A DNA stretch of 15,993 nucleotides from Cocleimonas sp. (lineage in GTDB: Bacteria > Pseudomonadota > Gammaproteobacteria > Thiotrichales > Thiotrichaceae): NCBI GenBank assembly GCA_023145535.1, contig JAGLDQ010000261.1:1-15993 (forward strand), written 5' to 3'. Positions 7,715 through 13,736 of this stretch are shown here, piece after piece (position 1 is the stretch's first letter; every line of letters begins with the position of its first letter). Below the pieces are notes generated by a model. The model searched no databases and had not been told where the DNA came from. It saw only the letters and a list, made by a program, of their open reading frames with translations. The position numbers were made by a program, and so were the translations under genes.

Positions 7715-8302
7715 ATGAAAAACATCAAGGAAGTAAAATCGGGTAGTTTTATCTTTGAGTATAAAAATGCACTGCCTGATTTTTTATGCGATGACATGGT
7801 GGCGCGCTTTGAAAGCAATTTAGATGATCAATATAAGGGCAGAGTGGGTTCTGAAAGGGGGGCAAATCAGTCCCTAAAAAAAACCACCGATATAGCCATT
7901 ACTGGTAAACCGCATTGGCAAGACGTGAATAATAATTTATTTCGCTCGCTAAGTTTGGCTTTGAGGGAGTTTGGCGAAGCCTACCCTTATTTTTCAGCGA
8001 TGCCGCGTTTTGGTGACAAAGGCTATAACTTGCAGCGCTATCAAGCGGATGAATATTACCACTGGCATGTCGATGGTGATAGTCCCGATTTAGCAATGCG
8101 TCAATTAGTTGCCTTGTGGTATCTTAATGATATGCAAGGTAAAGGGGGGGATACCGAATTTCTCCATCAGAATGTTAAAGTGACTCCAGAGAAAGGCAAG
8201 TTAGTGCTATTCCCACCTTTTTGGACGCATGAACATCGCGCAAAGGTAGTGGATGAGGGGGCGAAATATATTGCAACAACTTGGATTGTTTTTCGAGAAT
8301 AA
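7715..8302 (+). CDS. 2-oxoglutarate/Fe(II)-dependent dioxygenase (prolyl-4-hydroxylase-like fold)
   Basis: This 195-residue cytoplasmic protein has the double-stranded beta-helix residues of the 2OG-Fe(II) oxygenases. The iron ligands are the HxD of HWHVDGD (His118, Asp120) and a distal His174 in HEHRAKVVDEGAKY, and Lys184, ten residues after His174, is placed to bind 2-oxoglutarate as in prolyl-4-hydroxylases. NLQRYQADEYY (105-115) just before the HxD matches the usual substrate-side strand. Such enzymes hydroxylate proteins, amino acids or small molecules using O2 and 2-oxoglutarate; the substrate here is unknown. Start at ATG 7715 with GGATTG about 6-9 bases upstream. It sits 14 bp after the Sfum_1244-like gene, so the neighbour may be partner or target (inference). 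Confidence 0.88.
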   Translation: MKNIKEVKSGSFIFEYKNALPDFLCDDMVARFESNLDDQYKGRVGSERGANQSLKKTTDIAITGKPHWQDVNNNLFRSLSLALREFGEAYPYFSAMPRFGDKGYNLQRYQADEYYHWHVDGDSPDLAMRQLVALWYLNDMQGKGGDTEFLHQNVKVTPEKGKLVLFPPFWTHEHRAKVVDEGAKYIATTWIVFRE

Positions 8303-8389
8303 TTTATTCGCTCGCTTCATGTTACTATCGTTCTTTTTCGCTTATCTAATATTTAACTCTACAATTGAATACTTACATTCTCTCTAAAA

Positions 8390-9124
8390 ATGAAAATAAC
8401 TATGAAAACATTACTAAAGTCACTTTTAATTCTCAGCCTATATTTTCCAATCAGCGGTTACGCTCAACCCTCAAGTGTTAAAATTTTGCCACTAGGTGAT
8501 TCAATCACCTGTGCGAGCAAATATAAACAAAGCTATCGTTACCCTCTTTGGCAGCACCTTGTGGATGCGGGAAAGCAGGTTGAGTTTATTGGCAGTCAAA
8601 CACAAAAAGGCAATGGCGGCAGAGTTTGGCAGTCTTATAAAGGAAAGCATTTCCCCGCCGCGAATGAAGGGCATTCAGGTTGGCGTGCGGATCAAGTTTT
8701 AAAGGGTCTGGAAAATGGTGAGCCAGGGATGGATAAATGGATAGCGGGTTATCGTCCTGATATTGCGTTAATTCATTTAGGTACAAATGATGTACACCAA
8801 CGACAAACAGCAGCGTCTACGCGTGATGATATTGAGCAAGTTATTGTTAAGTTGCGTGCTAGAAACCCTAAAATAAAGGTGTTGTTGGCCAAGATAGTCC
8901 CCATGAAAACAAGCCCTTTAGTACCGCATCTTAATCAATTATTGGCTAAATTAGCCGTGAAATTGAATAAGCCTCATTCACCAGTGGTTAGTGTTGATAT
9001 GTACTCAGGTTTTAGCATTAATACGGATATGCAGAAGGATCAAATACATCCTAATGCGGATGGTGAGAAAAAAATGGCAAAGCGTTGGTTTGATGCTTTG
9101 ATTCGTAGTCGATTTATTCAGTAG
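8390..9124 (+). CDS. Exported SGNH/GDSL hydrolase, CE3-like esterase
   Basis: The 244-residue protein starts with a signal peptide (basic MKITMKTLLK, hydrophobic core, likely cleavage after SGYA at residue 25), so it probably acts in the periplasm or outside. All four SGNH blocks are present: GDSIT (36-40, nucleophile Ser38), EGHSGW (93-98, oxyanion Gly), GTND (131-134, Asn133), and DQIH (217-220, catalytic Asp and His). EGHSGW and IHLGTND resemble carbohydrate esterase family 3 acetyl-xylan esterases, suggesting removal of acetyl groups from a polysaccharide (inference). The ATG at 8402 is an alternative start that also keeps the signal peptide; neither has a good Shine-Dalgarno site. It runs toward the holdfast-type cluster and shares a two-way terminator with it. 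It is 87 bp after the dioxygenase, so co-transcription is unclear. Confidence 0.9.
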   Translation: MKITMKTLLKSLLILSLYFPISGYAQPSSVKILPLGDSITCASKYKQSYRYPLWQHLVDAGKQVEFIGSQTQKGNGGRVWQSYKGKHFPAANEGHSGWRADQVLKGLENGEPGMDKWIAGYRPDIALIHLGTNDVHQRQTAASTRDDIEQVIVKLRARNPKIKVLLAKIVPMKTSPLVPHLNQLLAKLAVKLNKPHSPVVSVDMYSGFSINTDMQKDQIHPNADGEKKMAKRWFDALIRSRFIQ

Positions 9125-9187
9125 ATGAATAAGTACTCTCCGAAAATCAATCTAACCCTGTTGCTCTAGTCGCATAGCGCCCTCTGC

Positions 9188-9222
9188 TTCTGTTGCAACG
9201 CTTTGCAGTTCAAGCAACAGAA
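9188..9222. other. Perfect 9 bp inverted repeat in intergenic DNA
   Basis: TTCTGTTGC (9188-9196) and GCAACAGAA (9214-9222) are exact inverse complements with a 17-base loop. It lies 63 bp after the SGNH stop codon. The following ATAAAGTTTTATTCG is AT-rich but has no clean T run, so it may be a weak plus-strand terminator, an mRNA 3'-end stabiliser or a protein-binding site. The rest of 9125-9310 shows no convincing gene. Confidence 0.45.
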
Positions 9223-9310
9223 AATAAAGTTTTATTCGATTTATTTTGTTTGGGTCTTCGGTTGGCGTTGGTCAAGTGCCTAACAGAGACTTTATTAGAC
9301 TGAACAATAG

Positions 9311-9350
9311 AAAAAAAGCCCACCAGAGTTTACTGGGTGGGCTTTATTAT
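9311..9350. terminator. Bidirectional Rho-independent terminator between convergent genes
   Basis: GCCCACC (9318-9324) pairs with GGTGGGC (9336-9342), extended by AAA/TTT on the outside. Seven A precede the stem (9311-9317), giving a run of T for minus-strand transcripts, and TTTATTATT follows it for plus-strand ones. It therefore ends both the SGNH gene (plus) and the holdfast-type operon (minus), and is stronger for the latter. Confidence 0.88.
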
Positions 9351-9390
9351 TCAATTACATCCTTGTAAGCGAGCTTTCATTCCTTAAGAT

Positions 9391-10227
9391 TTAGTCCACA
9401 CTCGGTGCTTTAATCGAGATGTTATTGCCAACGGCTGAAACACTGACATTAACAGGACCAATATTTCCTCGATTACCCGATACAAAACCTCTAGCAGAAA
9501 TGGGGCTAGCACGGTTGATTTGTAACATGGAGCCAGTGCTTCCTAGCGGGGCGCTTAGGTTGTTACCAACCGCTGTGACCGTTAACTTAGGGTCTCTTGG
9601 TCTAAGAGAGGAGACATTAAAGCCATTATTGTTAATAGAACCCGTTGCAGTGACAGGACTCTCGTAGTTGAACTGGACGGAGCCAAGTTGTGTGCCCGTT
9701 ATACCGTTCTCTCCTACGCCATCAATGGTGAGGTTATTGCCTACGGCAGTGACATTTAGCTCGACTTCAGCATCCACCCATTTACCTTCTTTGTTCTGTA
9801 CTGTGCCTAAGTTAATATTGTTGCCAGTAATGCTACCAACTGCACTGGCTCCTCCGTTCTGATTACCCTGCACAGCGCCAACAACGAGACCATCCGTCCC
9901 AAGTTCGATGGATGCATTATTGCCAACGGCGGTTACATCAACATGAAGATCGGTAATACCAGAACCACCCGCACTGATATTATTAGAGACCCCGCCGACG
10001 GCAGAGACAGGCGAATCGTGGTTAAACTGATTGACGGAGACATCCGCTGGGTCAGTGATCTCCAGTGTTGGCACATTAATCGCACCGGTCATATCAATAG
10101 CTTGGTCATAATCTAACGTGATGGTGTCGTCTGTATCAATAACAACCGTTGGGAAGTCAGCATTTGCGGTCATGGCTGTGAAAGAACAAGCGATGGCGAT
10201 TGAACGAACAAGTGTTAATTTTTTCAT
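9391..10227 (-). CDS. HfaD-like secreted AVGNN-repeat surface protein
   Basis: The 278-residue protein has a signal peptide with likely cleavage after TANA (residue 23) and then a Gly/Asn/Val/Ser-rich mature part with four degenerate repeats of about 46-61 residues. Each begins with a V/L-Q-x-N motif and an A-G-rich SPVSAxG-type strand (near 65, 119, 184, 235), and carries a (T/S)AVGNN motif at 99-104, 160-165, 218-223 and 264-269. This strand-turn pattern resembles curlin and holdfast-anchor proteins, suggesting a beta-solenoid or amyloid-forming surface protein. There is no cysteine in the mature part. It is the third gene behind a CsgG/HfaB lipoprotein and a short HfaA-like gene, the order of Caulobacter hfaABD, hence the HfaD-like call; the assignment rests on order and repeats, not on alignment. 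Ribosome site AAGG about 8 bases before the ATG at 10227. It may instead be an unrelated CsgG-exported adhesin. Confidence 0.72.
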   Translation of the reverse strand: MKKLTLVRSIAIACSFTAMTANADFPTVVIDTDDTITLDYDQAIDMTGAINVPTLEITDPADVSVNQFNHDSPVSAVGGVSNNISAGGSGITDLHVDVTAVGNNASIELGTDGLVVGAVQGNQNGGASAVGSITGNNINLGTVQNKEGKWVDAEVELNVTAVGNNLTIDGVGENGITGTQLGSVQFNYESPVTATGSINNNGFNVSSLRPRDPKLTVTAVGNNLSAPLGSTGSMLQINRASPISARGFVSGNRGNIGPVNVSVSAVGNNISIKAPSVD

Positions 10228-10287
10228 GGTATTTACCTTATTTTGGTTTAATTTGATTAGGGTTTAAAGGGGTTGCTTGAATCGTCG

Positions 10288-11127
10288 TTATATAATTTTT
10301 ATATCATCGTGATAGCACTCATTAACTCGGACATTAAATAAGCGTCCAACCAGTTGTGCGACACCGCGCTCAACCAGTGAGCGAACGCCCATTTGAAGGG
10401 GTTCATCGGTACTAGAGCCTCCGTCATAATTGACGAGCTGTTTATCCATAAAACGATACAGTCCGGCTTTAGTCCGCGTGCCAACAAATTGTTTTTGCAA
10501 TGAGATGGAGTCAATCACAGCAAGGGTATGCACATTGACAATACGGAGATCCATGGCCACATTCATCATCACCGTCTTGCCACCCAACTCGAGTCCTGAC
10601 ACATTGAGTAACTTGCCGCCGCTATAAAGGTTGTAGTTCACTTCCGTCACCGCGCCAGTGATGTAGTAATCGGCACTGTGAATCTTTCCGGAGAGCATGG
10701 GTTTATATTTGATGTAGCGTCCATTGGATAATTTATAGCGTTTATTATCGCCAATGCGCTTTTTCTTCATAAGATCCGATTCAACATTGAAGGCACCGAT
10801 ATTTCGGCGTTCAACGACCTGTATGGCTTTGATCTTACTCAATGCGGTGATCGCCATTGACTCAACCCCTTGGGTTATTTTATAGCCTTCACTTGATGAC
10901 ATTTTTCCTGATTTATCGGGTATCTGATCAATCGTGACTTTGATCTTCCGTGATAAGTTAATCCGTTTAGACACACACGCAAGACCCGAGGTGTAGTGGG
11001 TATTATTTTCAGTAATCACGGGGCCTTTTAATAAGCGAACTTCCTTGTACTGATGACGTGAGCTACTAGCACAACCAGTAAGCAGTGATAGGGAGGTAAA
11101 CAAAGAGATTAAGAGCGTCTTATTCAT
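10288..11127 (-). CDS. hfaB: HfaB/CsgG-family outer-membrane secretion lipoprotein
   Basis: The 279-residue protein has a lipoprotein signal ending in LLTGC (lipidated Cys19). CsgG-family proteins form oligomeric 36-strand outer-membrane pores that pass unfolded amyloid subunits. Diagnostic matches to CsgG are VVERRNIGAF (104-113), YYITGAVTEV (154-163), LRIVNVHT (194-201), the hairpin region DSISLQKQF (206-214), AGLYRFMDKQLV (221-232), and DEPLQMGVRSLVERGVAQLV (241-260). The SGKMSSSEGYKITQGV stretch (73-88) is where the pore-constriction loop lies in CsgG; the Tyr-x3-Asn-Phe of CsgG is not obviously kept. Cys51 and Cys271 could form a disulfide. No csgE, csgF, csgA or csgB is nearby; the flanking secreted proteins instead match hfaA and hfaD, hence hfaB. 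Start at ATG 11127 with a GAG site 8 bases upstream; 68 bp after the HfaA-like gene. Confidence 0.88.
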   Translation of the reverse strand: MNKTLLISLFTSLSLLTGCASSSRHQYKEVRLLKGPVITENNTHYTSGLACVSKRINLSRKIKVTIDQIPDKSGKMSSSEGYKITQGVESMAITALSKIKAIQVVERRNIGAFNVESDLMKKKRIGDNKRYKLSNGRYIKYKPMLSGKIHSADYYITGAVTEVNYNLYSGGKLLNVSGLELGGKTVMMNVAMDLRIVNVHTLAVIDSISLQKQFVGTRTKAGLYRFMDKQLVNYDGGSSTDEPLQMGVRSLVERGVAQLVGRLFNVRVNECYHDDIKII

Positions 11128-11195
11128 TTTATACTCGTCTTGTGAATTTATTTTAATTGGATGTTAGGACTGACAAGAAAACATAAGCAGATGAT

Positions 11196-11615
11196 TTATT
11201 TATAGTTATTTTCATAGTTGAGCACTTGATCCAGCTCAATATCCGCATCGGCATCGGAATTAGAGGTCATATTATTATCTTGTGCCTCCTGATCGGTTGA
11301 TAAGGTGACCGAGCTATGATCACCTGTTACCACCACACTGATATTATTAGCAGAAGCATTGCTGGTAGGGCCCACAAGCGAACCGCTCCCTACACCTGCA
11401 CCGCCCGAACCGCCACCCGCTCTTGCTGCACGAAGACCCACAGGGCATTGATAAGGATTGGCATCACAGAAAAGTAATCCGCGATTTTGTGCGACCTGAA
11501 TTTGATCTGGCGTAGGGAAATTCCAACTAGACGCGCTCATTTCATTGGCGATAACATTCATGCTCATGCCAAGGAGTAGGGCTGAAGCTGTGGTGGTTAG
11601 AAGTTTATTGGTCAT
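11196..11615 (-). CDS. HfaA-like short secreted Gly/Asn-rich protein
   Basis: The 139-residue protein has a clear signal peptide (MTNKLLTTTA, hydrophobic core, cleavage after NVIA near residue 24). The mature part has a Cys pair in LLFCDANPYQCP (Cys50, Cys57), a glycine-rich linker (65-79), then NASANNISVVVTGDHSSVTL (86-105), which looks like one strand-turn-strand curlin/HfaA-type unit, and an acidic Asp/Asn-rich tail. In Caulobacter, HfaA is a short secreted protein whose export depends on HfaB; the gene order here is the same. It is the first gene of the probable operon, with AAGGCGG before the ATG at 11615. The HfaA call is from order, size and the NNISVVVxG-type motif, so it could also be an unrelated CsgG-exported subunit or nucleator. 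Confidence 0.7.
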   Translation of the reverse strand: MTNKLLTTTASALLLGMSMNVIANEMSASSWNFPTPDQIQVAQNRGLLFCDANPYQCPVGLRAARAGGGSGGAGVGSGSLVGPTSNASANNISVVVTGDHSSVTLSTDQEAQDNNMTSNSDADADIELDQVLNYENNYK

Positions 11616-11651
11616 CGGATTACCGCCTTTTTCTGATCGTTGGATTCATTC

Positions 11652-11677
11652 GCTCGTCATTTAACGAGCTCATTATA
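11652..11677 (-). promoter_or_regulatory. -10 box and overlapping inverted repeat upstream of the hfa-like operon
   Basis: On the minus strand TTTTATAATG contains a perfect -10 TATAAT (11672-11677) with no recognisable -35 at 17 bp, hinting at an activator-dependent promoter. The perfect inverted repeat GCTCGT-N6-ACGAGC (11652-11669) covers the expected transcription start, where a repressor could bind or the mRNA 5' end could fold. The start codon at 11615 lies about 50 bases further on. Confidence 0.45.
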
Positions 11678-11985
11678 AAACGTTTCCTTGTTTTTATTGT
11701 TATCAGCGTCCTGCTGTGTTGATAAAGCTATAGTGATTCAGTTTGGGTTCATTGAACAGCTAAAAGGGGATGTTTTGATCAATTTTAGAGATAGCTGGAA
11801 AAACTAGCACTAGAGAGAGAATGAGCGGTGTTTTTCTGGGGTTGATTGGAAATAATGACGATTAGTCGGCTGAAAATGAAAAGTAATGATGTTATTTTAG
11901 ACTGCCAAGGATAATGATAGCGCATTTAGTCATTTTGGTTTTATAGACCATCAAATGTTCGTTGCCAGCCTAAAAGAAAACACTC
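11678..11985. other. Intergenic region with no recognised gene
   Basis: This AT-rich stretch lies between the divergent hfa-like operon and recO. No frame here looks like a gene and no tRNA-like or repeat structure was seen. At about 300 bp it is long enough to hold regulator sites for the hfa-like promoter or an unrecognised small RNA, but nothing specific supports either. Confidence 0.5.
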
Positions 11986-11994
11986 TGCTATACT
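11986..11994 (+). promoter_or_regulatory. Extended -10 promoter for recO
   Basis: TGCTATACT is an extended -10 element (TG-n-TATACT). TTGCCA upstream is 21 bp away, too far for a normal -35. Transcription would begin near 12001, about 62 bases before the recO start. Confidence 0.45.
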
Positions 11995-12062
11995 TAATCT
12001 GAAACCAACCCTTTAATCCTCAGCTCCACACGCTTCGCTGACCTTATCGATATTCCAAAATT

Positions 12063-12749
12063 ATGCCAGCGTCTTACGCATACATCCTCAGAAACCGCCC
12101 CTACCGAGAAAATAGCTTTTTGCTGGATATATTTACTGAAGAAAGTGGGCGTATTCCCTGCATAGCAAAGCCTATCAATCAGCGCGGAAAAATAGTGATA
12201 GGCATGTTGCAACCCTTTCGCTATTTGCATCTACACTGGTATGGACGTGGTGATATGATGACATTGCAACAAGCGGATGAACATGGGCGACACAATATTT
12301 TCACGACAGAGTTACCTAAAGGTCTCTATCTCAATGAGTTGGTGTTGCGTTTAACTCAGCAACACTTTCCCCTTCCTAAGCTATTTAACGCCTATAAGCA
12401 GACGCTGCACCGCCTAAGCAATCGTGAGGCAAACCCGCAAGCGTTAATGCGTTTTGAGTTGTTTTTACTACAAGCCTTGGGTTATGACATTAATGTGTAT
12501 TGTGATGATGAAAGAGGTGACATTATTAGTGTGCAGGCTGTTTACCGTTATATTCCACAACAAGGCATTATAAAAAACAATCCTGACATTGACCAAGAGG
12601 ATGGTTTTATTATTTCGGGTGTATTATTAGTTGCCCTACGAGATCTGAATAAAATGCAAGCACAAAACTGGCAAGAATTGCGAGGTTTTATTGATCGCTT
12701 GATGGGTTATATTGCAGGTAAGCCGCTTAACTCACGCAAGCTTCTATGA
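12063..12749 (+). CDS. recO: DNA repair protein RecO
   Basis: RecO works in the RecFOR pathway: it anneals complementary strands and helps load RecA onto SSB-coated single-stranded DNA at gaps. The 228-residue protein shows the N-terminal OB-fold pattern AYILRNRPYRENSFLLDIFT (6-25) and MLQPFRYLHLHWYGRGDM (48-65), then LYLNELVLRL (88-97), RFELFLLQALGY (130-141) in the helical domain, and the family's C-terminal KPLNSRKLL (220-228). The ATG at 12063 places the first strand correctly, but no Shine-Dalgarno site is visible. The usual neighbours era and pdxJ are absent; an AEC permease follows after 9 bp. Confidence 0.95.
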   Translation: MPASYAYILRNRPYRENSFLLDIFTEESGRIPCIAKPINQRGKIVIGMLQPFRYLHLHWYGRGDMMTLQQADEHGRHNIFTTELPKGLYLNELVLRLTQQHFPLPKLFNAYKQTLHRLSNREANPQALMRFELFLLQALGYDINVYCDDERGDIISVQAVYRYIPQQGIIKNNPDIDQEDGFIISGVLLVALRDLNKMQAQNWQELRGFIDRLMGYIAGKPLNSRKLL

Positions 12750-12758
12750 AAATAGACA

Positions 12759-13676
12759 ATGAACTTATCTCAAATATTAATCCCACTTTATCTTCTCATT
12801 AGTTTAGGACTAATTTTTAAACATTATCGTTTTCCCAATGATGAATTCTGGGCAGGTTTGGAGCGACTTATTTACTATGTACTCTTTCCAGCACTTTTGT
12901 TTGTCGCATTAGTCAAAGCACCAGTGAATGCGACATTGCTAGGGGAAATAGTTTTAGTGATTATGCTGCCTGCTTTATTTATCGGTTTTACACAATGGTT
13001 AGGTTTTTTATCATCGTCATTATTAACATCGACTTTTACCTCAATGTATCAGGGAGCAGTAAGAAATAATACAACGATGGTATTGGTTATTACGCCTTGG
13101 GTTGTGCCAGACAAAGGTTTGTCTATCGCAGCCGTGGTGATTTTAATTATTGTCCCCTTTAATAATATTGTCAGTGTGCTGGTGTTAAATCATTATGGTA
13201 ATAATCAATCAGGACAGCAGGTTATATGGTGGAAGGGGATCGTTAAGAACCCTCTCATTATTGCCTGTACAGCGGGGATAATAGTTAATTTATCAGGAGT
13301 TAAACTCCCTCTCTCCTTGCTAGATACCGCTGATTTTTTAGGAAAAAGTGCATTGCCATTAGCGCTGTTAGCCGTAGGTGCAGGATTACGCCTTGGAAGT
13401 GTTTTTCACAATAAATTGGCGATTGGTTTGTCCACTGTAGCGAAGTTGTTGCTATTACCAACGATTACTTGGGGTGCATGTGTCTTATTAAAAGTGGATG
13501 CAGAAATAGCAAAAATAGCTATTTTATATGCGGCTGTTCCGACCGCGACATCCGGCTTTATATTGGCAAGACAAATGGGGGGCGATGCAGAAACAATGGC
13601 GCAGATCATCACCTTTCAGACGTTAATGGCAGGGTTTACGTTACCCCTATTTCTTGCGATTACGCAGAATTATTAG
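12759..13676 (+). CDS. AEC-family (auxin efflux carrier-type) permease
   Basis: This is an inner-membrane transporter of 305 residues with about ten hydrophobic segments in two halves separated by a polar loop (NHYGNNQSGQQVIWWKGIVKN). The second half has SALPLALLAVGAGLRLG and AAVPTATSGFILARQMGGD, typical of AEC proteins, which in bacteria move carboxylates such as malate or malonate. The substrate here is not known. It begins 9 bp after recO, so both are probably on one mRNA. The ribosome site is weak. A G/C-rich hairpin follows the stop codon. Confidence 0.9.
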   Translation: MNLSQILIPLYLLISLGLIFKHYRFPNDEFWAGLERLIYYVLFPALLFVALVKAPVNATLLGEIVLVIMLPALFIGFTQWLGFLSSSLLTSTFTSMYQGAVRNNTTMVLVITPWVVPDKGLSIAAVVILIIVPFNNIVSVLVLNHYGNNQSGQQVIWWKGIVKNPLIIACTAGIIVNLSGVKLPLSLLDTADFLGKSALPLALLAVGAGLRLGSVFHNKLAIGLSTVAKLLLLPTITWGACVLLKVDAEIAKIAILYAAVPTATSGFILARQMGGDAETMAQIITFQTLMAGFTLPLFLAITQNY

Positions 13677-13694
13677 CATGATTGATATAAGCAA

Positions 13695-13720
13695 CAGGGG
13701 CGTTGCACACAACGTCCCTG
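13695..13720. terminator. Strong hairpin between convergent genes, T-tract missing
   Basis: CAGGGGCGTTG (13695-13705) pairs with CAACGTCCCTG (13710-13720) over 11 positions with one G-U in plus-strand RNA and a CACA loop. It lies 18 bp after the AEC stop and 16 bp from the FimV-like stop. No T run follows on either strand, so it would be an imperfect intrinsic terminator or an RNA 3'-end stabiliser. On the minus strand the G-U becomes an A-C mismatch. Confidence 0.5.
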
Positions 13721-13736
13721 AAACATCATCCGTTGA

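Noticed and set aside
9419..9862. Two plus-strand frames (82 and 64 codons) inside the HfaD-like gene
   Set aside because: They are antisense shadows of a repetitive Gly/Asn/Val gene with Leu/Pro-rich composition and no ribosome site.
9391..11615. Calling the cluster classical curli (csg)
   Set aside because: Only the CsgG-like pore is shared. No CsgD regulator, CsgE/CsgF accessory or CsgA/CsgB with regular QxGxxN repeats is present, and the order fits hfaABD better.
9391..11615. Recent horizontal transfer of the hfa-like operon by base composition
   Set aside because: Some lines of the repeat gene look GC-richer than neighbours, but Gly/Ala/Val-rich coding explains this and no integrase, tRNA end or direct repeat is seen.
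11994..12230. 78-codon minus-strand frame overlapping the recO start
   Set aside because: It is antisense to a clear RecO N-terminus and shows no protein-like pattern.
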